Part shown: positions 10,701 to 19,124 of the stretch, piece by piece
Numbering within the stretch: the first letter of the stretch is position 1
Layout: each line of letters begins with the position of its first letter
NCBI RefSeq assembly: GCF_000014005.1
Contig: NC_008009.1
Coordinates: 1,116,001 to 1,180,000 of the forward strand
Source: Candidatus Koribacter versatilis Ellin345
Lineage (GTDB): Bacteria; Acidobacteriota; Terriglobia; Terriglobales; Acidobacteriaceae
DNA length: 64,000 nt
Direction: 5' to 3'
Translations under genes and position numbers: made by a program
The notes under the pieces: generated by a model
What the model was told of the DNA's origin: nothing
Database searches by the model: none
What the model saw: the letters and a program-made list of their open reading frames with translations, nothing else

Positions 10701-11382
10701 TGCGACGTATTCGTATGAACTCGGCAACCTAGTGAAGGGGAATAAGCTCCTTGGCGGCTTGACCAACCACTGGATGTTCTCCGGAATCACGAGCATTCAG
10801 ACGGGAGCTCCTCTGGCCCAGTCGAGCACCATTAATTTCAACCTGAGCGCCGCGGGCACCACCAGCGGTTGCACCGCTGGTGCGGACAACTGCTTCCCGA
10901 ACTACTACCTCGACAGCACTGCAGTTTTGGGTAGCTCTGATTACAAACTGATGCCGATGGTGAACTGCGATGTTACGGGGCACGGCGATCATCAGTACAT
11001 AAATGGTTCTTGTTTTGGGGCGCCGACGACCGGCGACAACGGTGGGTTCATTCCGCCCACGCTTTACGGTCCGGCGTATTGGAGCAGCGATCTTGCAGTT
11101 CAGAAAACCTTCAAAGTCAGCGAGAGGCAGAACGTCGAATTTCGCCTCTCGGCTTTCAACTTCCTGAATCACAAGTTGACATCCTTCTACTCCAACGACA
11201 CCACGAACCTGACACTGAAATACATGCCAGCCGTCAGTGGCTTGTCAGATTACACGGGATACTCTGGTCCCTACACGCAGTACATGAACCCGGGTTACAC
11301 GTTCGGAAATACGGCGAGAAATGGCAGCAATTGGGTCAATGGCCGCCGCGTAGTCGAACTGAGCTTCAAATACTCCTTCTAA
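7798..11382 (+). CDS. TonB-dependent receptor, Oar-like, likely oligosaccharide importer
   Basis: A 1,194-residue outer-membrane receptor. It has a signal peptide (MRKSICGIFLLIGLLLAS... ending FAQQ), a carboxypeptidase-regulatory-like beta-sandwich (residues ~25-110, GTVTDSSGAVIPHASVTLTN), a plug domain (~115-230) and a long beta-barrel ending in the aromatic FKYSF expected for outer-membrane insertion. ATG 7798 is chosen over the in-frame GTG at 7774 because GGGAGG lies five bases upstream. Its placement among GH31, GH42 and GH29 genes under a LacI-type operator suggests uptake of plant-type oligosaccharides. No SusD-like partner gene follows it. Substrate is inferred only. Confidence 0.92.
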   Translation: MRKSICGIFLLIGLLLASAAMFAQQTATISGTVTDSSGAVIPHASVTLTNNATQDVRRTTGNDSGFFVFTAVVTGNYTVKIEATSFRAWENKTISLHPGDHFNVNNIQMTVATANENVTVEAVSSQVQILDSGERSSTLYAKDIRNMALQGRDVTELTKTLPGFNNLTGGGNVNNASGYDPTIAGIGSSVGNGYNANGSPTRVGGAQLTSDGANIIDPGCNCNATQTVNADMVQEVKVTTSNYGAESQSGPVVIQAVGKSGSSQFHGAAYLHFRDHSMNSTDAVNKSLGTTKPDDRYWYPGGNFGGPVRIPGTNFNKSNKLLFWTGYEYYNQSFPDQIVPVVTSTVPTDSMRAGNFDMSAADNAHFCGVGGWLPQCTPITSINGTTVNNGDISSFVDPGGAAIMKMIPAANADPATNGGHNFITNAMNTKNGYMWHSRVDYSITDSTKLYVSYNQQNEVAGIPVMLWWAPPTEVPFPGNFVAPGDSKTISANLVKIFSPTLTNETIVTWSYLNNAYRYDNMAGVSRQALGYPYHGIFGNTDVMPSLSNGWWIPGYPMIYQQDAHDYYSKKQAPGVTDNLTKVIRTHTLKFGFDWQMAQNDQMNFVQQNGQVQFATWGASGNPVANLLLGSTTGYTESSKNTPQNMTYQTFGFYLQDDWKVTRRLTLNLGVRLSHDPGWTDHSGNYGLATWTQRQYNSDIAAGNSFLPGMRWNAVDGSVPLSGRDVQLIFAAPRVGLAFDVFGDGKTALRGGFGAYYYHDQFNDYQGPLSTAQGGRSCATTGVATLAQIDAQENVNCSQVGGTYAVNPNDDSEPLTYTYSFTFSQALPKNSLLEIAYSGNQSSNLIVPNQNQNIIPLGAFFKPDPVTGVINSVPDLEQGANGANKNNYKPMLAYTDLNLVQHGAFANYNALQVSYAKPSGAFTYSFNYTWSKAMGIIGQGPGGYNTQPDPANFHNDYTVSYINRPHVFNATYSYELGNLVKGNKLLGGLTNHWMFSGITSIQTGAPLAQSSTINFNLSAAGTTSGCTAGADNCFPNYYLDSTAVLGSSDYKLMPMVNCDVTGHGDHQYINGSCFGAPTTGDNGGFIPPTLYGPAYWSSDLAVQKTFKVSERQNVEFRLSAFNFLNHKLTSFYSNDTTNLTLKYMPAVSGLSDYTGYSGPYTQYMNPGYTFGNTARNGSNWVNGRRVVELSFKYSF

Positions 11383-11433
11383 CCAACGATGGGCGGCCGC
11401 AAGGTCGCCCATCCGATAAATCACTCTCGAATC

Positions 11434-11461
11434 GGGATGGCAGCCAGCCATCCCCTTTTTT
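11434..11461 (+). terminator. Intrinsic terminator after the TonB-dependent receptor
   Basis: GGGATGGC and GCCATCCC form an eight-bp stem with a five-base loop, followed by C and six T. A second stem without a T-run (11388-11413, GATGGGCG with CGCCCATC) precedes it. Together they separate the receptor from the GH42 gene. Confidence 0.85.
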
Positions 11462-11584
11462 CCTGAGGGCCCCCGCAGACATCTGGAATGCGGATGCGTT
11501 GCGTGCCGGTGACTGTGCCAAAGCCCCTCTGTATATTCAATTGCGTTCGGACTTAGAGGCAGAACTCTTATCGAGGAAATCGCG

Positions 11585-13642
11585 ATGAATGCATTAAAAC
11601 GGCTATTGGTCTTCAGCGCAGTTGCTGGATTGCTCACCGTGTTCGCTCCAGCTCAGAAGACGAACGCGCCATCGAATTCAGGATTGATGCTGGGAGTTGC
11701 ATGGTATCCAGAGCAATGGCCCGAAGACCGCTGGGAGAAAGATCTCGTCCTCATGCAAGCGGCGGGAATCCACGTAGTGCGTATCGGAGAGTTCGCGTGG
11801 AGCACGATGGAACCGAGCGAGGGAAAATACGAACTCGATTGGCTCCAGCGCGCGACCCGACTCGCTGCGAAGCATCACATCGACGTCATTCTTGGCACTC
11901 CTACTGCGGCCCCTCCAGTCTGGTTAACTCAGAAATACCCCGATACTTTGCTCATCGACGAACAGGGAAAACGCGCGGTGCATGGCAATCGCGCCCACTT
12001 TTCATTCACGAGCCCACGCTACCGCGAGTTCTGCCGCAAGATTGCGGAAGAGATGGCGCGGAAACTGGCGAAAGAGCCGAACGTTATCGGCTGGCAACTG
12101 GACAATGAGGTTTCCAATCCGTCGTATGACGGGTACACACGCGCGCAGTTCCAGGAATGGCTGAAGGACAAATATAAGGGTCTCGACGCTCTCAATCAGC
12201 ACTGGACGACAGCCTACTGGAGTCAAACGTACTTCGATTGGTCGCAGATTCCGATCCCAGTGGGCGGCAATAACCCCGGCCTCATGCTCGATTGGAAACG
12301 GTTCATCACCGACACTTGGTATAGCTATCTTTCGAATCAGATCGCGGCAATTCGCAAGTACGCGCCGGCGTCCCAACCGATTTGTACAAACACAATGGGA
12401 CTCTTCGATGGTTTCGACCACTACAAAGTTGAAAGTGAACTCGACATCGTCGCGTGGGACCATTACGTCGGCCAGGGCCACCTTAATCCGGACTTTGCCG
12501 GATTCATCCACGACCTGAATCGCGGATTGAAGCAGAAGAACTTCTGGGTGATCGAGACACAACCGGGCGCGGTGAATTGGCAATCGATCAATAACGTGTT
12601 GGACAAAGGTGAAGTGCGAGCGATGGCTTGGCACGACGTTGCGCACGGCGCGGACATGGTGAGTTATTGGCAATGGAGAAGCGCACTGAATGGGCAGGAG
12701 GAATATCACGGAGTGCTGGTGGGCGCGGACGGCACCCCTGTTCCGGTTTACGACGAAGTGAAACAGGTTGGTAACGACTTCGCGAAGGCGTATCCAGTTC
12801 TCGCGGGAACGTCGCCGCATTCCGAAGTTGCGATGCTGCATGACTACGACAGCCGTTGGGCGATCGATTGGCAGAAGCACAATCGCAACTACGATCAGAT
12901 CAAAATCCATGTCTCGTACTACCACGCCCTCCGAAAACTGGTCCACAGCATAGATGTCGTGAATCCTTCAGTTGCACTCAAAAACTACAAAGTCGTCGTT
13001 GCTCCAAATCTGAGTCTCATTCCCGACTCGCTGGCAAAGCATTTGCGTGAATACGTGGAACAAGGGGGGCATCTCGTCCTCGGGCCGAGAGCCGGCATGA
13101 AAGACGAGTTCAACGCGTTGCTTACGGAACGACAGCCTGGAGCACTGGTCGATACTCTCGGCGGGCGAGTGGAGCAATTCTATGCTTTGGATCAGGACGT
13201 TCCTCTCGAAGGCCCTCTTGGGTCGGGGCACTCTTCCCTCTGGGCCGAACAACTTAGCGCAAAGCCGGGAACGGATGCCTTGCTCACCTTTGGAAAAAGC
13301 AACGGTTGGCTCGACCGTCAGCCTGCAATCATCTCGCGCAAAGTCGGGAAGGGAAGAATCACATACGTGGGGGCCGTGCTCGATGAATCCCTGATGGACA
13401 AATTTGCCGGATGGATATTCTCGACCAGTGGATTGCATTCTGCATTTGGTCTCATTCCGGATGGTGTTGATGTTTCGGAGCGAAGTGGCAATGGGAAAGA
13501 CGTGTTCGTGCTCATTAACTTCAAGCAAGAGAACCAAAGCGTGCAACTCCCGAAGAGCATGAAGCGGGTACTCGCGAATGGGGAATCGGTGAGTAGCGTA
13601 AATCTGCCGCCGTACGGAGTGGAGGTCCTGGAGGCGCAATGA
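11585..13642 (+). CDS. Exported GH42 beta-galactosidase
   Basis: Removes terminal beta-galactosyl residues. The 685-residue protein has a signal peptide (MNALKRLLVFSAVAGLLTVFAPAQ), then the GH42 TIM barrel opening with GVAWYPEQWPEDRW. The acid/base Glu lies in GWQLDNEV (about residue 175) and the nucleophile Glu in VIETQPGAVNW (about residue 324). A trimerisation-like domain and a small beta domain follow. GAGGAAA precedes ATG 11585. Its end overlaps the start of the GH29 gene by four bases, so the two are translated together. Export is notable since many GH42 enzymes are cytoplasmic. With the fucosidase it would trim galactose-containing side chains. Confidence 0.93.
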   Translation: MNALKRLLVFSAVAGLLTVFAPAQKTNAPSNSGLMLGVAWYPEQWPEDRWEKDLVLMQAAGIHVVRIGEFAWSTMEPSEGKYELDWLQRATRLAAKHHIDVILGTPTAAPPVWLTQKYPDTLLIDEQGKRAVHGNRAHFSFTSPRYREFCRKIAEEMARKLAKEPNVIGWQLDNEVSNPSYDGYTRAQFQEWLKDKYKGLDALNQHWTTAYWSQTYFDWSQIPIPVGGNNPGLMLDWKRFITDTWYSYLSNQIAAIRKYAPASQPICTNTMGLFDGFDHYKVESELDIVAWDHYVGQGHLNPDFAGFIHDLNRGLKQKNFWVIETQPGAVNWQSINNVLDKGEVRAMAWHDVAHGADMVSYWQWRSALNGQEEYHGVLVGADGTPVPVYDEVKQVGNDFAKAYPVLAGTSPHSEVAMLHDYDSRWAIDWQKHNRNYDQIKIHVSYYHALRKLVHSIDVVNPSVALKNYKVVVAPNLSLIPDSLAKHLREYVEQGGHLVLGPRAGMKDEFNALLTERQPGALVDTLGGRVEQFYALDQDVPLEGPLGSGHSSLWAEQLSAKPGTDALLTFGKSNGWLDRQPAIISRKVGKGRITYVGAVLDESLMDKFAGWIFSTSGLHSAFGLIPDGVDVSERSGNGKDVFVLINFKQENQSVQLPKSMKRVLANGESVSSVNLPPYGVEVLEAQ

Positions 13643-15156
13643 ACAAGCCGCTGGTGGTGCTCGCATTTCTTGCTATTGGAACTCTGTTAACCGAAGCGCA
13701 GGAGCAACCTGCAAATGTTCAACGCGAACTGAAGTCCATTGACCACACTGTCGCTGCAGGGCCGTTCCGCGATGACTGGAATTCCCTGAAACAAATGAAA
13801 GTTCCCGATTGGTTTCGCGACGCAAAATTCGGGATCTTCATTCACTGGGGTGCGTACTCCGTGCCGGCGTGGGGCAACGAGTGGTATCCGCGAAACATGT
13901 ATCAGAAGAAAGAGCCGGAGTTCGCTCACCACATCGAGATTTACGGGCCGCAGAACAAATTTGGCTACAAAGATTTTCTGCCACAATTCACGGGAGACAA
14001 GTTCGACGCCGATCAGTGGGCCGACCTGTTTCGTCGCGCAGGAGCGAAGTACGTGATCGAAGTCGCCGAGCATCATGACGGCTTCGCGATGTACGACACT
14101 CAATTCAGCGAGTGGAAAGCTACAAAGATGGGACCGCATCGTGACGTGATCGCCGAACTTGGCCCGGCGGTTCGCAAGGCTGGATTGCATTTCGGAATCT
14201 CGTACCACCGCGCGGAGCACTGGTGGTTTTTCGATGGCGGCAGAACGTTCGACTCCGATGTAAACGACCCGAAGTATGCGAGTTTTTACGGCCCGGCCCA
14301 GCCTCAACGCTTGCCTGGTGCAGATCGTGACAATCAGCCAGATGCCGCGTTCCTTTCCGACTGGCTTGCCCGCAGTGGAGAAATTGTCGAGAAGTATCAC
14401 CCGGACCTCTGGTATTACGACTGGTGGGTCGGCCAGCCGGCGTTCGAACCCTATCTGCGGAAATTCGCAGCGTTCTATTACGACGAAGCAGCCAAGGCGC
14501 AGCAGCCGGTTGTCATGTACTACAAGGAAAAAGCAATGCCGCAAGGCACTGCGGTTCACGACGTCGAGCGTGGCAAACTCGCGGCCATCCAACCCGAACC
14601 TTGGCAAACTGACACTTCGATCAGCTACAAATCATGGGGCTACCTGAAAGATGACTCGCTGCGAACGCCAAAATCCATCGTGCAAGACTTGGTTGATATC
14701 GTTAGCAAGAATGGGTGCTTGCTATTAAATGTCGGTCCGAAGCCAGATGGAACGATTTCAGAGGACGAGCAGAAGATCTTGCTCGCAGTCGGAGAGTGGC
14801 TCTCTCTGAACGGAGAGGCTATTTACGGCTCTCGTCCGTGGACGACTTTCGGCGAAGGTCCGACCCAGGTGAAAGAAGGCAGCTTAAACGAAGGCGAGCA
14901 GAAGCCGTTCACTTCGGACGATATACGCTTTATTCGGAACCATGAGGCGCTGTATGCAATTTCGATGGATTGGCCGAAAGATGGAAGCATACGGATACGG
15001 TCACTCGACAAGGAATTGAAAGTGAGGAGCGTGTTGCTGGTGGGATCGGCAGGCAAGGTATCTTTCAAACAAGATGCCGAGGGGCTTTGGGTCGAACTGC
15101 CTAAGGATATAAGTGATGAACTGCTTCCGGTTTTGAAAATCGAATTTCGCCAATAG
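13639..15156 (+). CDS. Exported GH29 alpha-L-fucosidase
   Basis: Hydrolyses terminal alpha-L-fucose. The 505-residue protein has a short signal peptide (MNKPLVVLAFLAIGTLLTEAQ), then the GH29 barrel with WFRDAKFGIFIHWGAYSVPAW, YVIEVAEHHDGFAMYDT and the likely nucleophile Asp in LWYYDWW (about residue 261). A C-terminal beta-sandwich closes the protein. The start codon overlaps the GH42 stop (ATGA), giving a two-gene operon. Together with the beta-galactosidase and the GH31 enzyme it covers the linkages in fucosylated xyloglucan side chains; that substrate is an inference from the set. Confidence 0.93.
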   Translation: MNKPLVVLAFLAIGTLLTEAQEQPANVQRELKSIDHTVAAGPFRDDWNSLKQMKVPDWFRDAKFGIFIHWGAYSVPAWGNEWYPRNMYQKKEPEFAHHIEIYGPQNKFGYKDFLPQFTGDKFDADQWADLFRRAGAKYVIEVAEHHDGFAMYDTQFSEWKATKMGPHRDVIAELGPAVRKAGLHFGISYHRAEHWWFFDGGRTFDSDVNDPKYASFYGPAQPQRLPGADRDNQPDAAFLSDWLARSGEIVEKYHPDLWYYDWWVGQPAFEPYLRKFAAFYYDEAAKAQQPVVMYYKEKAMPQGTAVHDVERGKLAAIQPEPWQTDTSISYKSWGYLKDDSLRTPKSIVQDLVDIVSKNGCLLLNVGPKPDGTISEDEQKILLAVGEWLSLNGEAIYGSRPWTTFGEGPTQVKEGSLNEGEQKPFTSDDIRFIRNHEALYAISMDWPKDGSIRIRSLDKELKVRSVLLVGSAGKVSFKQDAEGLWVELPKDISDELLPVLKIEFRQ

Positions 15157-15164
15157 ATTTTACG

Positions 15165-15206
15165 GACGAGTACAAGGGGCTGCCGCGGCAGCCCCTTGTA
15201 CTCGTC
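15165..15206. terminator. 42-bp perfect palindrome, bidirectional terminator candidate
   Basis: Two 21-base arms, reading outward-in from GACGAGTACAAGGGG to the central CTGCCGCGGCAG, are exact reverse complements with no spacer. It lies between the converging GH29 and xylA genes. Each strand could form a very stable hairpin, but neither side has a clear T-run, so termination is inferred from position. Confidence 0.65.
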
Positions 15207-15221
15207 AAACAGAAGGCCTGA

Positions 15222-16379
15222 TTACCGTATTCCCCACAACAGTTCCATAGTCAGCTGATCGAGGCGCTCGTATTGCAGGCCGCGCTTCGCAATGGCTGCG
15301 CGATCATAGGTGCGGTTGAGAAGAGACAGAGCGCCATCGTGTGAATATTTCGAGCTGCCGGTGGTTTGCGGGTTGATCTCGGAGAAGATTTGCTGGATCT
15401 CCTTGTCGGCATTCCAGCGCTGCGCCTTTTCCTTCAGGATCAGGTAGCTTCGCATGCATCCGCGCGCAAAATCCTTTACGCCGGCGATGTCTTCTGTCCT
15501 GTAAGCGTGCGCGTCAAAGTGGCGCGGCCCTTGATACCCCGAGTCTTCAAGGAACTTCACCAACCAGAACATTGATTTTGGGGTTGCAGATGCAAAACGA
15601 AAATCCTGGTCATAGCGCCCAGGGTTCTGATCGTTTAGATCGATGTGGAAGAGTTTGCCCGCTTCCCATGCTTGCGCAACCGCGTGAAGCGCGTTCAATC
15701 CCGCCATGTGCTCGTGCGCGACCTCAGGATTTACACCAACCATCTCCGGATGCGCAAGGGTTGGGATGAAACCGAGATAGGCACCAGTCGTCGGCATGTA
15801 TATGTCGCCGCGAGGTTCGTTTGGCTTGGCCTCCAACGCAAATTTGAAACCATACTTTTTGTCGAGATTGTATTCGCACAAATAATCGATGGCTTCGCGC
15901 AACCGCTTGAAGGGTTCTTCGGGACGGCGGCACGCATCAGTCTCAGTTCCTTCGCGCCCACCCCAGAGCACAAAGAGCTTAGCGCCTAACTCGGCGCCGA
16001 GATCCATAGCGCGCATCGTCTTCTGAAGAGCGTACGCACGCACATCGGCGTCGTTTGCGGTGAAAGCTCCATCTTTGAAGATTGGATCGAAGAACAAGTT
16101 GACCGTCGCCATCGGCACGACGATGCCGTGCTGCCTGCAGGCCGCCTGAAAATCGCGGACGATCTTGTCGCGCTCGGATGGCGTCGCGTCAATTGGAACA
16201 AGATCGTTATCGTGAAGATTGACCCCCCATGCGCCTACCTCGCGGAGCAAAGCGACAATGTCGTTCGGAGGGATAGTGGGGCGCACTGCATCGCCGAAAG
16301 GATCGCGGCCGCGGTTCGCGATCGTCCAAAGGCCGAACGAGAACTTGTGTTCCGGTCGCGGCTGGTAAGCATCAGACAT
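15222..16379 (-). CDS. xylA: Xylose isomerase, class I short form
   Basis: Interconverts D-xylose and D-xylulose in the cytoplasm with two divalent metals. At 385 residues it matches the short actinobacterial-type enzymes rather than the ~440-residue form. Visible motifs are [17 protein letters not shown] at the start, LHDNDL (catalytic His), [23 protein letters not shown] (metal ligands) and FHIDLNDQ. It is the last gene of the minus-strand xyl operon, 15 bases after xylB, with GGAGGA five bases before its ATG. The 42-bp palindrome lies right downstream. Confidence 0.96.
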   Translation of the reverse strand: MSDAYQPRPEHKFSFGLWTIANRGRDPFGDAVRPTIPPNDIVALLREVGAWGVNLHDNDLVPIDATPSERDKIVRDFQAACRQHGIVVPMATVNLFFDPIFKDGAFTANDADVRAYALQKTMRAMDLGAELGAKLFVLWGGREGTETDACRRPEEPFKRLREAIDYLCEYNLDKKYGFKFALEAKPNEPRGDIYMPTTGAYLGFIPTLAHPEMVGVNPEVAHEHMAGLNALHAVAQAWEAGKLFHIDLNDQNPGRYDQDFRFASATPKSMFWLVKFLEDSGYQGPRHFDAHAYRTEDIAGVKDFARGCMRSYLILKEKAQRWNADKEIQQIFSEINPQTTGSSKYSHDGALSLLNRTYDRAAIAKRGLQYERLDQLTMELLWGIR

Positions 16380-16394
16380 GTGTTCCTCCAGGTT

Positions 16395-17912
16395 TCATGC
16401 CACCGTCGAGGTGGCGGCCATACCGATCGAGCGCAGCGCTGGATAAATGCGACGATAACGTTCGTATTGCTGCTGCAAGACGGCTGAATTCGTTAGATCG
16501 GGCGCGATCGTCTCGCCGACCTGAACAGTTTCGGCGCACGCGGCATCCACCGTGGGCCAGACCTTTGCGCCAACACCGGCGAGCAGGGCGGCGCCATGGG
16601 CTGCGCCCTCATCGACAAGAATCGTTTCGACTTTATGCTTATAGACATCTGCCTGGATTTGGCGCCAGAGCGGTGAGCGTTGCCCGCCGCCTCCGAGCCG
16701 AATACTCGAAACGGGTACTCCCATCTCGGCGAAGATCGAGAGGCTATCACGCAAACTGAAGGCAACCCCTTCCAGAATTGCGCGAAGGATGTGTGCGCGA
16801 CCGTGATTTGCCGCGAGTCCGACAAGTGCTGCCCGAGCGTTCGGATCGACGTGGGGTGTGCGCTCACCCATAAGGTATGGCGCCCAAAGCACCCCGTCGC
16901 ATCCTGGCGGGGCGGAGGCAGCTTCGTCCATTAGGCGATCGTAGGGATCGCGTCGATCTTCCACTCGCGTGCCAAAGTTGTCGCGGAACCAGCGGAGAGA
17001 CAGCCCGGCAGCTTGCGTCACGCCCATCACGTGCCAGCGCCCCGGAACAGCGTGACAGAATGTGTGTAATCTCCCCAGCGGGTCCATTGCAGGGCGATCC
17101 GTAGATGCAAAGACCACACCTGATGTGCCGATCGTCGCATGCACCGCGCCTGCGCTTACAACTCCGAGCCCAACGGCGCCCGCCGCTTGATCGCCAGCTC
17201 CCGCTACCACGGGCGTTCCCGCTGCGAGCCCCGTAGCTGCTGCACCCTCTTTCGACACCACGCCACAAACGTCGCACGATTCGAAAAGCGGCGGCAATGC
17301 CTTGAGATCGATGCCCGTCGCGTTCGCCATCTCACTTGACCAACGCCTGCGCGCAACGTCGAGCAGCAAGGTGCCTGAACCGTCCGCCATGTCCATTGCG
17401 AATTCGCCTGTGAGGCGAAGACGAACGTAATCCTTGGGCAGTTGCAGTCGGCGAAAACGTTCATAGAGTTTCGGTTCGTGCTTCCGCACCCACATCAACT
17501 TGGTCAGAGTGAAATTCGTGAGCGCTGGATTGCATGTCCATTCAATGAGCTGTTTCTCGCCGATTTGTTCTGTCAGTTCGCGAGCTTCTTCGGCAGTGCG
17601 CTGGTCACACCAGATCAGTGAAGGCCTCAGTACTTGATTGTTCTCGTCGAGCAGAACGGCACCATGCATCTGTCCGGAGAACCCCACAGCCGCGATCTCG
17701 GAGTTGGTGACGCCTGACTCGACAAGCACGGCTCGGACGGATTCACCGCATGCTCGCCACCAGTCGTGCGGATCTTGCTCCGCCCATCCAGTTTTCGGAG
17801 AAGCAAACGGCTGATGCTCGGCAGTGCGCGAAGCGATCACGCGGCCTTTGTCGTCAATCAAGACCGCCCGCGTTCCGCCCGTGCCAACGTCGATTCCGAG
17901 TAACTTCGGCAT
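16395..17912 (-). CDS. xylB: Xylulokinase
   Basis: Phosphorylates D-xylulose to xylulose 5-phosphate, feeding the pentose phosphate pathway. The 505-residue protein has the FGGY-kinase fold: the N-terminal phosphate loop LLGIDVGTGGTRAVLID, VGFSGQMHGAVLLD, VVAGAGDQAAGAVGLG and IRLGGGGQRSPLWRQIQADV near the end. It lies between the permease gene and xylA in the xyl operon, nine bases after the permease stop. Confidence 0.95.
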   Translation of the reverse strand: MPKLLGIDVGTGGTRAVLIDDKGRVIASRTAEHQPFASPKTGWAEQDPHDWWRACGESVRAVLVESGVTNSEIAAVGFSGQMHGAVLLDENNQVLRPSLIWCDQRTAEEARELTEQIGEKQLIEWTCNPALTNFTLTKLMWVRKHEPKLYERFRRLQLPKDYVRLRLTGEFAMDMADGSGTLLLDVARRRWSSEMANATGIDLKALPPLFESCDVCGVVSKEGAAATGLAAGTPVVAGAGDQAAGAVGLGVVSAGAVHATIGTSGVVFASTDRPAMDPLGRLHTFCHAVPGRWHVMGVTQAAGLSLRWFRDNFGTRVEDRRDPYDRLMDEAASAPPGCDGVLWAPYLMGERTPHVDPNARAALVGLAANHGRAHILRAILEGVAFSLRDSLSIFAEMGVPVSSIRLGGGGQRSPLWRQIQADVYKHKVETILVDEGAAHGAALLAGVGAKVWPTVDAACAETVQVGETIAPDLTNSAVLQQQYERYRRIYPALRSIGMAATSTVA

Positions 17913-17921
17913 GCTCTGATC

Positions 17922-19124
17922 CTATCCGTTGCGCTTGCGGCTGAGCATGTCGAGCGCAACAGCGGCAACGAGAATGGTGCCCTTCACGATATCTTGCGTA
18001 AAATCGGGAACGTTTTTCAGCGACATCCCATTGTCCAGGCTCGCCATGAACAGCGCGCCCATGCATGCGCCCGCTATGGTACCGCGCCCGCCCATCAAGC
18101 TGGCCCCGCCGATAACGCACGCCGCAATGGCATCCAGTTCAAGCAGAAGTCCAGCGTCAGGCGATGCGCTTCCGACGCGCGCGGTATAGATTACGCCTGC
18201 CAACCCAGCGAGCAATCCCAGTACGCCGAATGTCGCAATGGTCAGCGCGCGAGTGTTGATGCCGGAGAGGCGCGCAGCTTCACGGTTCCCGCCGACGGCG
18301 TACATGTAACGTCCCCAGGTTGTGTTTGACATAACAAAGGCGCCAGCAAGGGCGACAATCAGGAACAATAGGACGGGTACAGGGATTCCTTCATACGCGT
18401 TGAGCATAGCAACCAGGGCCACGGACAAAACCGAGGGAATACCGATGCGAAGTGCAAGCTGCGTACTCGAAAGAGTTGATAGTCCAAGGCGCTTGCGCGA
18501 GGACTGCCAGCGAAGCTGCGTGACGATAATCGCTACCACCGCCAGAGCAGCGAACGCCCAGCCGATCGGTTTGTCCAGATAGGATTGGCCGATTGAGTTG
18601 AAATTGTACAGTTGGATTGGAATCGTCTGGCCCGCACTGATCGCTTTTGTTACGCCGCGCCAAGCAAGCAGTCCTCCGAGAGTCACGATGAAGGACGGAA
18701 CGCGAGCGTACGAAGTGAGGATTCCCTGTGCGCAGCCAATGATCAGGCCAAAGACAAGAGCGATGGTCAAGGTCGCGGTCACACCCCAGGCGTTGTTTGC
18801 CTGGACGAGCGCTGCAGCCATCCCTGTTAGACCAACTAGCGATCCAACGGACAAATCGATTTCGCCAATCACGATCACCATCAGCATGCCCACAGAGAGC
18901 ACACCGGTGACAGCCATCTGTCGCGTGAGGTTTGAAAAGTTGCGCGCATTCAGGAATACGCCGTGAGTGGTGTATTCGAACACGATCCAAATCGCCACCA
19001 GCGCAGCCGCCATCGTGTAAGCTCGCGCGGTTGCACCGAACTTCACTTGCGGCGGAAGATTGCTCGTCCTTCCAGCCTCAACAATTTGCACACTCGTGGC
19101 TACTGCACGATTGTTGCCGCTCAT
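17922..19124 (-). CDS. xylH: Xylose ABC transporter permease
   Basis: Inner-membrane channel subunit of a sugar ABC importer of the xylose/ribose class. The 400-residue length and about ten membrane segments fit XylH. Family motifs include [13 protein letters not shown] and [15 protein letters not shown]. It overlaps the ATPase gene by four bases. The xylose assignment rests on xylB and xylA in the same operon. Confidence 0.93.
   Translation of the reverse strand: MSGNNRAVATSVQIVEAGRTSNLPPQVKFGATARAYTMAAALVAIWIVFEYTTHGVFLNARNFSNLTRQMAVTGVLSVGMLMVIVIGEIDLSVGSLVGLTGMAAALVQANNAWGVTATLTIALVFGLIIGCAQGILTSYARVPSFIVTLGGLLAWRGVTKAISAGQTIPIQLYNFNSIGQSYLDKPIGWAFAALAVVAIIVTQLRWQSSRKRLGLSTLSSTQLALRIGIPSVLSVALVAMLNAYEGIPVPVLLFLIVALAGAFVMSNTTWGRYMYAVGGNREAARLSGINTRALTIATFGVLGLLAGLAGVIYTARVGSASPDAGLLLELDAIAACVIGGASLMGGRGTIAGACMGALFMASLDNGMSLKNVPDFTQDIVKGTILVAAVALDMLSRKRNG

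Noticed and set aside
12002-12946. 314-residue antisense frame inside the GH42 gene
   Set aside because: The GH42 frame has clear catalytic motifs over the same bases; the antisense product looks like random composition.
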